From the NCBI GenBank assembly GCA_031272655.1, contig JAISTJ010000059.1, positions 1 through 11,465 of the forward strand: DNA of 11,465 bases, written 5' to 3'. Of this stretch, positions 1 through 8,039 are shown piece after piece. The position numbers and the translations under genes were made by a program. The stretch's first letter is position 1; every line of letters begins with the position of its first letter. The notes under the pieces were generated by a model. That model did not search any database. It was not told where the DNA came from and saw nothing but the letters and a program-made list of their open reading frames with translations. This DNA is from Tannerella sp. GTDB lineage: Bacteria; Bacteroidota; Bacteroidia; Bacteroidales; Tannerellaceae.

Positions 1-1078
1 TGAAGTTCTTCCCGAAATCTACCTTGTAAACCCCTTCTTTTACCTCTGTAACGCTTTTAGCTTTAATCGTTTCAATGACTTTAGAGCCTTCAATCATCTG
101 TGGTTCAAGCCATTCGTCATTATACCCTGGTGTTATTGCCGCACTTGTCCAATTCGTATCGTTGAACTTGACCGAGTTCCAGTCCGGCACTGCATATCGC
201 GCATCTACTATCTCGCCGCCGTTATGGTCGAACGAGCGCGTCTTTTCCGTATCCTCGCTGTTGGATTCAGCGCAAAGCCACGAAGTGTCAGAGTTTATAT
301 CAACTTTCTCACCGACAAGTTTTACTTTCAGGCATGGCGTCATATTGAAACAATCGTATGAAGCCCAACCTGCTGCAAACCAGATAGCTACGGTATTAGC
401 GCCCTTCCGAAGAAACGGTGAAATATCGTATGTAACATAGAAAAGCCGTTTCTGATAGTCGGTCAAAACGGGCGACAGTACATTGTCGTCAACCTTTTTA
501 CCATTGATATAAAGTTCATGGTAGCCAAGCGAGGCTACATGCGCAAAAATCTCTTTCGAAGAAACACCGCCGTCAAGTGTAAAATTCTTCCTGAACCAGA
601 TATGCTTCGTGTGAGGCGCGGAAGGATGCACAATCCATTCGGCCGTTTTCCATTCAGCTTTATCCATAATTCCGGTAACGAAGCGGGCAGTACGGCTCCA
701 CCCTATAGGCGCGCCGTCTTTGTCCCACACCTGCACTTTCCAATAATAAGCGCGGCTCGAAGCAAGTTTGGCGCCGGTATAGCTGACAAACACAGACTTG
801 TCGGACGCCACTTTACCGCTGTTCCATACATCGGCGTCTTTTTCATTAAGCAGTGAAGGAGATGAAGCCACAAGTATCTGATAACCTGTCTGTTTCTGCC
901 CGCGAGTAAATGCCGCATCCGCTAATTGCCAACTGAACTGAGGCGCTGAAACATCTATGCCCATCGGCTCGGTCATATATTCACAGCTGAGGTTCACGAC
1001 TTTAAGCCCGCCGCTGCAACACGTAAAAGCAAACAGCGCCATGGTAGACACTGCGTAAAAGAAAAAACGTGATTTCAT
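1..1078 (-). CDS. GH78 alpha-L-rhamnosidase, N-terminal 359 residues (3' end outside window)
   Basis: This frame is open from an ATG at 1078 to the left edge with no stop, so the C-terminal catalytic part is missing. Residues 1-20 form a hydrophobic leader ending in Cys20-Cys21 followed by SGG; this resembles a lipoprotein signal with a weak lipobox, and no acidic surface-export stretch follows the cysteine. Residues about 25-135 are the Ig/fibronectin-like first domain of GH78 enzymes (the stretch around GIDVSAPQFSWQL, RGQKQTGYQILVASS, YYWKVQVWDKDG). Residues about 140-330 match the rhamnosidase N-terminal domain, with AEWIVHP, WFRKNF, ELYINGKKVDD and FLRKGANTVAIW. The family hydrolyses terminal alpha-L-rhamnose from plant or bacterial glycans. 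The start lies 11 nt after the ispF stop, so it may be co-transcribed, although its role is unrelated. Family assignment is strong; the substrate is unknown. Confidence 0.9.
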   Translation of the reverse strand, partial: MKSRFFFYAVSTMALFAFTCCSGGLKVVNLSCEYMTEPMGIDVSAPQFSWQLADAAFTRGQKQTGYQILVASSPSLLNEKDADVWNSGKVASDKSVFVSYTGAKLASSRAYYWKVQVWDKDGAPIGWSRTARFVTGIMDKAEWKTAEWIVHPSAPHTKHIWFRKNFTLDGGVSSKEIFAHVASLGYHELYINGKKVDDNVLSPVLTDYQKRLFYVTYDISPFLRKGANTVAIWFAAGWASYDCFNMTPCLKVKLVGEKVDINSDTSWLCAESNSEDTEKTRSFDHNGGEIVDARYAVPDWNSVKFNDTNWTSAAITPGYNDEWLEPQMIEGSKVIETIKAKSVTEVKEGVYKVDFGKNF

Positions 1079-1089
1079 ATATTTCTAAT

Positions 1090-1569
1090 TTAGAATCGTT
1101 TAGCCTTGATCAAAGCCACCGCATACGCTGCAATTCCTTCTTTGCGACCGGTGAAACCGAGATGCTCGGTCGTAGTGGCTTTTACGGAGACGTCCGTTTC
1201 AGGTATATTCATCGTCTCCGCTATAACTCTCTGCATTTCAGGTATATAGGAACTAAGTCGCGGCTGCTCGGCTACTATCGTACAGTCAATATTCCCCGGC
1301 TCAAAGCCGTTTTCACGGAGCATAGCAACTACGCGCTGCATAAGTATCTTACTATCAACACCTTGATAATCGGGAGACGTGTCCGGGAAATGGTAACCTA
1401 TATCCCGGAAAGCGGCGGCGCCAAGCAGGGCGTCACAGATGGCATGAATCAGGACGTCAGCATCGCTGTGTCCCGCAAGCCCAAGCGGATAGTCAATACG
1501 AACGCCGCCAAGCCGCAACTCGCGACCTTCGGCAAAAGCATGTACATCATATCCGAAGCCTATTCGCAT
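1090..1569 (-). CDS. ispF: 2-C-methyl-D-erythritol 2,4-cyclodiphosphate synthase
   Basis: The 159-residue protein is of normal family length and complete. IspF forms the cyclic diphosphate (MEcPP) from CDP-ME 2-phosphate, releasing CMP, in the cytosolic MEP route to isoprenoid precursors. The metal-binding residues are visible: Asp8 and His10 in GYDVHAF, and His42 in the GHSDADVLIHAICDALLGA segment. The FPDT substrate-loop motif is at about residues 61-64. The late TTTEHLGFTGRKEG stretch contains the Thr and Glu of the nucleotide-binding site. The gene starts 5 nt after the porV stop and ends 11 nt before the GH78 start. From memory, ispF also follows porU-porV in Porphyromonas gingivalis, so the neighbourhood is conserved although the pathway is unrelated to secretion. 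No missing residue or sign of transfer is seen. Confidence 0.98.
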   Translation of the reverse strand: MRIGFGYDVHAFAEGRELRLGGVRIDYPLGLAGHSDADVLIHAICDALLGAAAFRDIGYHFPDTSPDYQGVDSKILMQRVVAMLRENGFEPGNIDCTIVAEQPRLSSYIPEMQRVIAETMNIPETDVSVKATTTEHLGFTGRKEGIAAYAVALIKAKRF

Positions 1570-1574
1570 GATTA

Positions 1575-2750
1575 TCAGTTAAATAGATTTCTCAAGCCGT
1601 CCATATCGAACGACAGGGTGAAACGCAACGTCTGGTCAAGAGGGTTGCTCTGGACAGTGCTTATCAGGTAGGCGGCATCGAGCCTGAAGACATTCATCTT
1701 AAAGCCCGCGCCGGCAGAGAAATACTGGCGGTTTCCCTTCATACGGTCTTCGTAGAAATAGCCCCCGCGCACGAAAAACTGGCTGTTATAATTGTATTCC
1801 AAGCCTATTGAAAGGTTGATTTCCTTCAACTCCTCGCTGCTTCCGCCGGGCGCGTCGCTGAATGACTTGATCATACCTTTCACAAAACTCATATTGTTGT
1901 ATTCGTCATACCGCTTCTCAAAATCCTCTTCGTCTTCGTCATCCATTTTCACAGGCTCTGACGGCACGAGGTATTTGTTGGCGTCGAAATAGATGCCGAG
2001 TTGGTTGTATTCGTCAAGCGGCAGCAGCAAACCCGTGCCAAGTCGCAGGTTGGTAGGCAGGAACTGGTTGGTGCTACCCTCGTCGTACGACACTTTTGTG
2101 CCCATATTCGAGATATTGAAACCGACACTCCAAAGGCACTCGCTGTTGCCGAGCATAAGATATTTCTCGCCGTAACCGCTCAGGTCGGCGGCGAAAGAGT
2201 TGCCCGGAGTGAGGTCGTAATCAATGCCCGAACCCATATCCGAACGGATATACCGCATCGCAACCCCAAGCGAGAAGCCTTCATACAGTTTGATGCTGTA
2301 TCCCAAATCAAAAGCCATTTCGTAAGGGTTAATGTTCTGATACACTTCACCCCCGTAGGTCGTCAAAGGCACTTCGCCAAGCGAGAAGTAGCGCAAAGAG
2401 GCCGAAACTGCGTGCTGGTCATATTGTCCGAGTTTGTAATATCCTGATAGATAAGCTAATGCTACATCATTGACTATTTTGCGCATCCAAGGGGTGTATG
2501 ACAGGCCGACGCCTGCTTTACTCTCCATAAATGCGTATTTTGACGGATTCCAGTATTGCGAAGTTATATCGGGAAGAGTTGCGGCTCCGTTGTCGCCCAT
2601 ACCACCTCCACGCGCGTCAGGAGCTATTGACAAAGAAGGCACAGCCGTGTTCAACGGGCTGAACTGATTCTTTTCATCATCCTGAGCCGCCATCTTCAGC
2701 GTTGTTCCGACAAAAATCAAAAATAATAGACTGATTCTTATTTTATTCAT
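1575..2750 (-). CDS. porV: Type IX secretion outer membrane shuttle protein PorV (LptO)
   Basis: The 391-residue protein has an N-terminal signal peptide (residues 1-23, MNKIRISLLF through KMAAQ). A conserved FadL/OmpP1-like barrel follows, with PorV hallmarks near the start: NTAVPSLSIAPDARGGGMGD, then DITSQYWNPSKYAF and GVGLSYTPWMR. The C-terminus (FRLDAAYL, then LRFTLSFDMDGL) has the alternating pattern of terminal beta strands. An acidic insertion (KMDDEDEEDFEKRYDEY, residues 268-284) is probably an extracellular loop. In T9SS, PorV collects CTD-bearing cargo at the SprA translocon and hands it to the PorU sortase. The gene follows porU with a 46-nt gap and precedes ispF by 5 nt. An AAGAAG purine tract lies just before the ATG. 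In the family, PorV and the related PorQ and PorP can be confused; adjacency to porU and the N-terminal motif favour PorV. Confidence 0.95.
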   Translation of the reverse strand: MNKIRISLLFLIFVGTTLKMAAQDDEKNQFSPLNTAVPSLSIAPDARGGGMGDNGAATLPDITSQYWNPSKYAFMESKAGVGLSYTPWMRKIVNDVALAYLSGYYKLGQYDQHAVSASLRYFSLGEVPLTTYGGEVYQNINPYEMAFDLGYSIKLYEGFSLGVAMRYIRSDMGSGIDYDLTPGNSFAADLSGYGEKYLMLGNSECLWSVGFNISNMGTKVSYDEGSTNQFLPTNLRLGTGLLLPLDEYNQLGIYFDANKYLVPSEPVKMDDEDEEDFEKRYDEYNNMSFVKGMIKSFSDAPGGSSEELKEINLSIGLEYNYNSQFFVRGGYFYEDRMKGNRQYFSAGAGFKMNVFRLDAAYLISTVQSNPLDQTLRFTLSFDMDGLRNLFN

Positions 2751-2796
2751 ATTCTTCTTGTTAGTTTGTAAGGAAATAAACTCTTTTTTCGCTTCT

Positions 2797-5700
2797 TTAT
2801 TGTGCTTTGATAACTAATTTATTTGATTTTGACACTTCTGAAGAGTTGTTAGAGCTTATTATCGCCCTGTAAACGTATGTTCCGGGACGCAGTTTCGCGC
2901 CCGCTCCGTTCGTCAAATCCCATTTCACCCTGTAGGAGTCCATCATCTCCGACGAGCCGGTCTCAATGCGGCTCCACATCAGCCTGCCGGTCAGATCGAA
3001 CACCTGCAACTCCACTTTCAACTGCGATTCGGGCATGTCGTGCTCAATTATGAAATAAACGAAATCGCTTGCAGGCGACGGGGCTGCCGTGATGGCCGCT
3101 ATCGAAGGCTTGTAGGCGTCGCTCACGATGAAACTGAAAGTCTGCGAACTCGAATTATTGAAGATGTCCCACACCTTAAACTCCGCTGTGTGAGAGCCTT
3201 CTTCAAGCGCCGGCAGCGGGAAACGCACTATGCCTTCGCCGTCTTCGCCCGACAGGTATGTCTCGTAATAGCTGTTGAGCGACCACGTCAGAGTGTAGCT
3301 GTTGTCAATCGTCAGCGTGATGTCGTGCCCGATGCTGCTACCGCCTGTGTTGATGCCGCTTTCGTCCCATACAATCGCCGCAAAGACAGGCGTTACATTG
3401 ACCTTGTCGCCATCAGTGAACGAGCTGTTATTCAAGTATATAGCGCGTATTTCCGGACCTGTTTCGTCATTCACCGTTATATCCGCCGTGCCGCCGACCG
3501 TGTAGTCCTTAAACGATCCGTTGGCTTCTATCCGGTTGGTTTCATCGGCAGCATACATGCTTATCTTGCCGTAATCGTTTGAATATGAGATGTCTTTAGG
3601 CATCATAAACGAAAAAGAGAACTGCCCGCCGTAAACCGAATCGTTGCACGCATAGACTTTGTTGGGATAATCGGTGTAGGTGATAGTTCCCGCACCTGTA
3701 TTGTTCAGGGTTTCAATCTGTTTCCGGCTGTCAAAAACCGTCGCCGAAAGCAACCCGTTGAAATCATCAATCGTTCTCCCCGACGCATCCGTTACCCGCC
3801 CAGTAACCGTTATTTTTTCAAACGCTTTGAAATTGACGGTCGCGTTTTCGACGCTATAGCCGTTGATTTCCGTTACTTCCATATTGAAATCGTCGGGGTA
3901 AGCGAGGGTGAGCGCAGGGTCGCCGATAAGCAGAAAACTCATGATCATATCCGACTTGTAGCTGTTTTTCGAGTTTTTCATTATCGTGCCGAGCGCTAAA
4001 TGCCTGCCGTCCTGCTTCTCAAAGAGATTCGACAGGAAAATGCGGTTGAGGCGGAGATTAGCATCGCTGTACGCCACTCTGGCGGCGGTAAACAACGCAA
4101 TGCCGCCGCTTTTGGGGTTCAAAAAGACATTCTCGCCGGCGGAAGTTGACGGGGCGTCAAAAGGTGCGAAAACGCACGAAGCTGTTATCCATAACGGCAG
4201 GTTAGTATATGAATAAGAATTTATATCTGCCTGAGTAACAACCTTTTCCTCCGACCACGACTCTGCATCCCCGTGTCCGGTGTAGTTCAAAATAAGCATA
4301 CCTTCCTTCAATTCTTTCTGCAAATTGGTGCGGATATCCGGATATGTTGGTTTACCGCCGCTGTAGCTTATCTTGAAGGCGTCGAAATATAGCTTTTTAG
4401 GAATGTATGCCGGATGACTGCTTTCAATGTAACGCGCCAGAGTATCAGCTTGTTGCGCATGGATTGTCGGGTCGGTGTCGTTTCTGTTGCCATCGTCCGC
4501 GACGAAACATATCTTGTTTTTCCATGCTCCTTTGGCGTTGTTTTCTATGTAGTTGATGGTTTTATCCACCGCGTTTTTAGCCTGCGCAAGCGTGTTGACG
4601 GGGAAACGCCCGATGCCGATGTGCATGTCGGCGGCTACGATGTCCGCACCCTGATTGTCCGCAAGAAATCCGAAGTAATCGTCTGTTACATAGGAGTCTT
4701 CGGCGATAGATTCGCGCGTCTGGTATGTTATGATATAGTTGTCGGACGAGCTTTTCCACTGGTCCGACAGTTTGCGGTTGTCCCACCGTCCGTCGCCGAA
4801 CAGCAGCAAGTAGCGCGGGGCGTCGTCATCCGACGTGCGGCGGTCGTAAAACATCTTCATAAAACGCCTCACGGCAGTTGCTTCGGGTGCGCCGCTCGAA
4901 AACTCATTATAGACGTCTTCGGGCTTCACTACTGCAACGGTCAAGTTGTCCCTCTGCCGATGCACCTGCGCCAGCCTCTCGGCTTCCTGCATAAACGCTT
5001 CGGGAGCAAGGATTACCATGTGCGTCTGCGGCATCCCGTGCAGGTTTTGAGGCTTCACCTCGCCTACGGTTTCGGGAACGGGAAATGTTTTGCTCAAATC
5101 AGCCATCGCAAACTCGCGCAACGACCCCGACGGTATCGAAAAGGTTGCGTTTGAGCCTTCCGTCGCTATTTCCATCTGCGTCATCCCGTCCGTTACATCG
5201 AAAACGAGAACGTTAGAACTTGCATTTTTGATTGTGAATTGCGAGGCTTTATTGATGGATTCGAGGCTGCGGAACAACGTTGTCGCCCCGTAAGGCTGCA
5301 ACGTGCGCGTCATCTGCAGGCGGATATAATCAAGGTGGCTCACCTGACCTGTCAGGTTGAAAGCGACTTTTACCGTTGTGTTCTCGCTCTTGTCGCCTTT
5401 CCATGCGACTTCCGCAGAGGCGCTCAACGCGGCTGTGTACATGTAGTTGTTTTGCGGTATTGACCCTCTCGTCAGCTCCGATCCGTCAATGCTGACGCTC
5501 ACAATGCCTGTGCCCGACAGCACTTTCGCAACAAATCGGTAGCTCAACCTGCCTTCATCGCCCGTTATTCCGGGGATATTGAAAGTAAAATCCCTGCTTG
5601 ACGTAACGTCGAAGCTTTCACCAAACAGCTCGCGTCCCGAATTGGGGCGGCCGGCATTCGTCAACGACACGCGATCAACCTCGTGAAGCATATAGTCGTC

Positions 5701-6177
5701 GAATTTGTCTATCGTTATTGAAGTATTTGATACTGAGGGAGTTATCGTTACGTCATTCGTTTCCGTAGCGTCTGTTACGAAATAGTATCCTTTAGTTGAA
5801 TAGGCGTTGTTTTCATGTGTGAACAGGCTCTTTGCCGCATCATAAGTCCATTTCACAGCGCCTTTGCCGAAGAAAAGGATGTAGTCGGCGCCCCTGTAAA
5901 CAGGTATTGACGGCACGTCGTCTATATAAACCGCTTTGCTGAAGTCTTCTTCAAGCGGGTAGCCGCCGTATCCGTGAACGGACACTTTTTCAGGACTTGC
6001 AAAACCCATCTTCTTCAGGTCGGCGTATGTTAGTTTGTAAAAGCCTGTCTCTGAGATACTTACTTTCACCCACTTCCCTTCAGCCAAAGCAGACGTCCGG
6101 GCATACCGGCTCCCGTCCGCTCCCACCGAAGCGGCAACCGCCATCAAACAAATCATATATAATAAAGTGCGCGACAT
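2797..6177 (-). CDS. porU: Type IX secretion system sortase PorU (C25 gingipain-like peptidase)
   Basis: PorU cleaves the C-terminal signal of T9SS cargo at the cell surface and joins the cargo to anionic lipopolysaccharide, working with PorV, PorQ and PorZ. I chose the ATG at 6177 (1126 residues) over an in-frame TTG at 6195: the ATG gives a clean signal peptide (MSRTLLYMICLMAVAASVGA) and has a purine-rich AAAAGAGA upstream, whereas the TTG sits only 2 nt after the preceding stop. Residues about 30-370 are beta-rich. The C25 peptidase domain spans about 386-761, with LLLFGDGRWDNR near 458-467, the catalytic His635 in NYTGHGD and the catalytic Cys668 in TASCVFAPFD. Ig-like beta domains follow. 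The last roughly 90 residues (AAPSPASDFVYF, VFDLTGRLMW, LRPGTYVYRA, KLVIKAQ) look like a T9SS C-terminal domain; in P. gingivalis PorU this domain is known to be retained. Length is close to the roughly 1150 residues usual for PorU. Confidence 0.95.
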   Translation of the reverse strand: MSRTLLYMICLMAVAASVGADGSRYARTSALAEGKWVKVSISETGFYKLTYADLKKMGFASPEKVSVHGYGGYPLEEDFSKAVYIDDVPSIPVYRGADYILFFGKGAVKWTYDAAKSLFTHENNAYSTKGYYFVTDATETNDVTITPSVSNTSITIDKFDDYMLHEVDRVSLTNAGRPNSGRELFGESFDVTSSRDFTFNIPGITGDEGRLSYRFVAKVLSGTGIVSVSIDGSELTRGSIPQNNYMYTAALSASAEVAWKGDKSENTTVKVAFNLTGQVSHLDYIRLQMTRTLQPYGATTLFRSLESINKASQFTIKNASSNVLVFDVTDGMTQMEIATEGSNATFSIPSGSLREFAMADLSKTFPVPETVGEVKPQNLHGMPQTHMVILAPEAFMQEAERLAQVHRQRDNLTVAVVKPEDVYNEFSSGAPEATAVRRFMKMFYDRRTSDDDAPRYLLLFGDGRWDNRKLSDQWKSSSDNYIITYQTRESIAEDSYVTDDYFGFLADNQGADIVAADMHIGIGRFPVNTLAQAKNAVDKTINYIENNAKGAWKNKICFVADDGNRNDTDPTIHAQQADTLARYIESSHPAYIPKKLYFDAFKISYSGGKPTYPDIRTNLQKELKEGMLILNYTGHGDAESWSEEKVVTQADINSYSYTNLPLWITASCVFAPFDAPSTSAGENVFLNPKSGGIALFTAARVAYSDANLRLNRIFLSNLFEKQDGRHLALGTIMKNSKNSYKSDMIMSFLLIGDPALTLAYPDDFNMEVTEINGYSVENATVNFKAFEKITVTGRVTDASGRTIDDFNGLLSATVFDSRKQIETLNNTGAGTITYTDYPNKVYACNDSVYGGQFSFSFMMPKDISYSNDYGKISMYAADETNRIEANGSFKDYTVGGTADITVNDETGPEIRAIYLNNSSFTDGDKVNVTPVFAAIVWDESGINTGGSSIGHDITLTIDNSYTLTWSLNSYYETYLSGEDGEGIVRFPLPALEEGSHTAEFKVWDIFNNSSSQTFSFIVSDAYKPSIAAITAAPSPASDFVYFIIEHDMPESQLKVELQVFDLTGRLMWSRIETGSSEMMDSYRVKWDLTNGAGAKLRPGTYVYRAIISSNNSSEVSKSNKLVIKAQ

Positions 6178-6197
6178 TCTCTTTTCAAACTTCAAAC

Positions 6198-6812
6198 CTA
6201 CCGAACGAAGAAATCCAGCGTCTTGCGATCCCTTAGAAACCCTTGAAGATGATTCCCGATGCCGACTGTCCCGACGCCCGCAGGAGTGCCCGTAAAAAGC
6301 AAATCTCCCTGTTTGAGGGTGAAGAAGCGGCTCGCAAAAGCGATGATCTTATCTACCGCAAAAATCATATCCGAAGTATTCCCCGCCTGCACCGTCGAAC
6401 CGTCTATATCAAGGTGAAAATCAATGTTTTGTATCTCTCCGACCTGAGTTAACGGAACAAACTCCCCGATGGTAGCCGACCCGTCGAAGCCCTTGCACAG
6501 CTCCCACGGCAGGCCTTTCTGCTTGAACTCCCTTTGCAGGTCGCGGGCGGTGAAGTCTATACCGACGGTAATCTCTTCATAATAGCGGTGAGCGAATTTC
6601 TCGTCAATATGTTTGCCTAACCTGTTGATTTTCACCACAATCTCTGTCTCGTAATTGATTTCCTCAGAGAAGTACGGAATGAAAAACGGCTTTCCGTCTT
6701 TCAACAATGCCGAATCGGGCTTGAGAAAAATCACAGGCTCTTTAAGTAATAACGAATTATGCATCTCTTTATTGTGATTTGCATAATTCATCCCGACACA
6801 TATAATCTTCAT
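6198..6812 (-). CDS. Fumarylacetoacetate hydrolase (FAH) family protein
   Basis: The 204-residue protein consists of the FAH catalytic fold alone, the short FAHD1-like form. Visible family features are the N-terminal VGMNYANHNKEM, the metal-ligand carboxylates Glu55 and Glu57 in NYETEIVV and Asp86 in TVGIDFTARDLQ, a Lys in ELCKGFDGS, and FTGTPAGVG at 173-181. Family members act on beta-dicarbonyl-type acids, for example acylpyruvate hydrolysis, oxaloacetate decarboxylation or opening of aromatic catabolites. No catabolic neighbours are present, so the substrate cannot be stated; a housekeeping acylpyruvase or oxaloacetate decarboxylase role is a guess. Its ATG overlaps the acyltransferase stop by 4 nt (ATGA), implying translational coupling, and porU starts 20 nt after its stop. 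From memory, a FAH-family gene also precedes porU in P. gingivalis, so the order appears conserved. Confidence 0.93.
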   Translation of the reverse strand: MKIICVGMNYANHNKEMHNSLLLKEPVIFLKPDSALLKDGKPFFIPYFSEEINYETEIVVKINRLGKHIDEKFAHRYYEEITVGIDFTARDLQREFKQKGLPWELCKGFDGSATIGEFVPLTQVGEIQNIDFHLDIDGSTVQAGNTSDMIFAVDKIIAFASRFFTLKQGDLLFTGTPAGVGTVGIGNHLQGFLRDRKTLDFFVR

Positions 6813-7972
6813 TTGTTCAAAATATGATTCTTCAGCGGATTGGAATACATCTCAAGGATTTTTTCCCGAAGGAACGTTTCGTCTTTGTGTTCCAGATCAA
6901 TCTTGTTGATTTGTTTCTGAAGGTAGGCTTCAAACTGCGCCTTGTCGCGCAAGTCGTAATGGGAACGAAAATCGAGGCTGCGGTTGAGCATGTCATACGC
7001 CACATAGTTGCACGCATAAAATCTGTAGTGCTTATATATCTCTTTATCAATGATATTCGCTATTTCCGCAATAAGGGTATTCTTGTCAAGCTCCCTGCTC
7101 TCAAGCTCCGCAAGGCGGTCGTTTATCGGCGAACAGAGGGTGAAATGTACGCGGCCGTGATATTTAAGCAGCCCCGTTTCCATATTCAGCAGGTCGTCGC
7201 GCTGGCTTTTGACGAAATCCGGATCATCGCGTTTTTGTTGAAACTCTTTGGCTTTCAGGTAGTCGCACGGGTCGTACTCGTATGAGATGGCGATCGGCAC
7301 GATGTTGAGGCTCATCAGGTTTTGAAGCGGATGGTCATGGTCGCCGGACAGGTTAAGCATCTTAAGCACAGATGTTTGCGTCTGGTCGTTGCTGTCTTTC
7401 GCCCTGCCTTCACGTTGCGCTATCCATACAGGTTCGTGCAGATCTTGAATGACGTGATGGATATACGCCGAGAGTTTGACGCTCGACTTAAGTAGCTCAC
7501 GTACAGAGAGATCACGCTTCACTATAAAACAGTTATTAAGTCTTATAAGCGTGTCTATCCACGGCTGTATCAGCAAGTTATCGCCAATTGCTATCTGCGT
7601 CATCCCGAAACCTATGTCGTTGAGCAGCACATTGAGGAAAGCCGCATCAAGAATGATATCCCTGTGGTTTGAAATGAAAGTGCAGGGCGCGTCTTCGGGC
7701 AAGCGGCTGCGACCGGAGATGGTTAAAGAAAAAGTTGTGTTCTTCGCAACCATCATCACGGCGTTATATGACATCGTCGTTTTGAACTGCTTGACAGTCT
7801 TGCACTCGCGTAACGCGGCAGCAAACCCGTCCCAATCAATATCGGGCTGTATATAACGCATTGCATGCTGCAACCTCTCGGAGGTCGCAAGGCGCTCGAT
7901 GGCGTCCTTCACTTCATCGTCGTTGTACGGACGAATGTCGTCAAAATTGTATTTAGAATAATCTGTGTTCAT
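6809..7972 (-). CDS. Glycerolipid acyltransferase family protein (PlsC/PlsB superfamily)
   Basis: The 387-residue protein has acyltransferase motifs in order. Block I is FISNHRDIILD with His103 and Asp109. A block II-like segment is NNCFIVKRD (147-154). Block III is WIAQREGRAKD with Glu188-Gly189. Block IV is IVPIAISYEYDP with VPIA at 225-228. These define enzymes that move an acyl group to glycerol-3-phosphate, lysophosphatidate or a similar alcohol at the inner membrane face. The usual block I spacing is H-X4-D; here the Asp is one residue further, or the Asp at +2 is used. I recall a subfamily with NHRDI and REGRAKD that shares this, so it is probably not a defect. Residues 1-85 form a helical N-terminal extension, and the charged C-terminus (about 330-387) is probably coiled or helical. 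No clear transmembrane helix is seen. The gene follows ddl after 67 nt and overlaps the FAH gene by 4 nt. The exact substrate is unknown. Confidence 0.87.
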   Translation of the reverse strand: MNTDYSKYNFDDIRPYNDDEVKDAIERLATSERLQHAMRYIQPDIDWDGFAAALRECKTVKQFKTTMSYNAVMMVAKNTTFSLTISGRSRLPEDAPCTFISNHRDIILDAAFLNVLLNDIGFGMTQIAIGDNLLIQPWIDTLIRLNNCFIVKRDLSVRELLKSSVKLSAYIHHVIQDLHEPVWIAQREGRAKDSNDQTQTSVLKMLNLSGDHDHPLQNLMSLNIVPIAISYEYDPCDYLKAKEFQQKRDDPDFVKSQRDDLLNMETGLLKYHGRVHFTLCSPINDRLAELESRELDKNTLIAEIANIIDKEIYKHYRFYACNYVAYDMLNRSLDFRSHYDLRDKAQFEAYLQKQINKIDLEHKDETFLREKILEMYSNPLKNHILNK

Positions 7973-7989
7973 TTTCTTCTTTCAGACTG

Positions 7990-7997
7990 CAAACTTA
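7990..7997 (-). promoter_or_regulatory. Candidate -7 element for the acyltransferase-porU operon
   Basis: Read on the minus strand, TAAGTTTG matches the Bacteroidota -7 consensus TAnnTTTG exactly and lies 17 nt before the acyltransferase ATG, in the only sizeable gap (67 nt) between ddl and the leftward genes. No TTG is found at the expected 17-23 nt upstream, so the -33 element is weak or absent. It could initiate the acyltransferase-FAH-porU-porV-ispF transcript, or be chance in an AT-rich gap. Confidence 0.42.
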
Positions 7998-8039
7998 CAT
8001 AAGTTTTTTGAAAATACCTTTATTTTAACTTTTTTTGTG

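Noticed and set aside
1069..1671. Plus-strand 200-codon frame
   Set aside because: It is antisense to ispF, whose metal-binding motifs are unmistakable.
4414..5154. Plus-strand 246-codon frame
   Set aside because: It lies wholly within the C25 domain of porU on the opposite strand and shows no recognisable motif.
8011..8026. Terminator hairpin between ddl and the acyltransferase gene
   Set aside because: The inverted repeat AAAATA/TATTTT has only A-T pairs and a 4-nt loop, too weak to call a terminator; nearby T runs are ordinary for this AT-rich gap.
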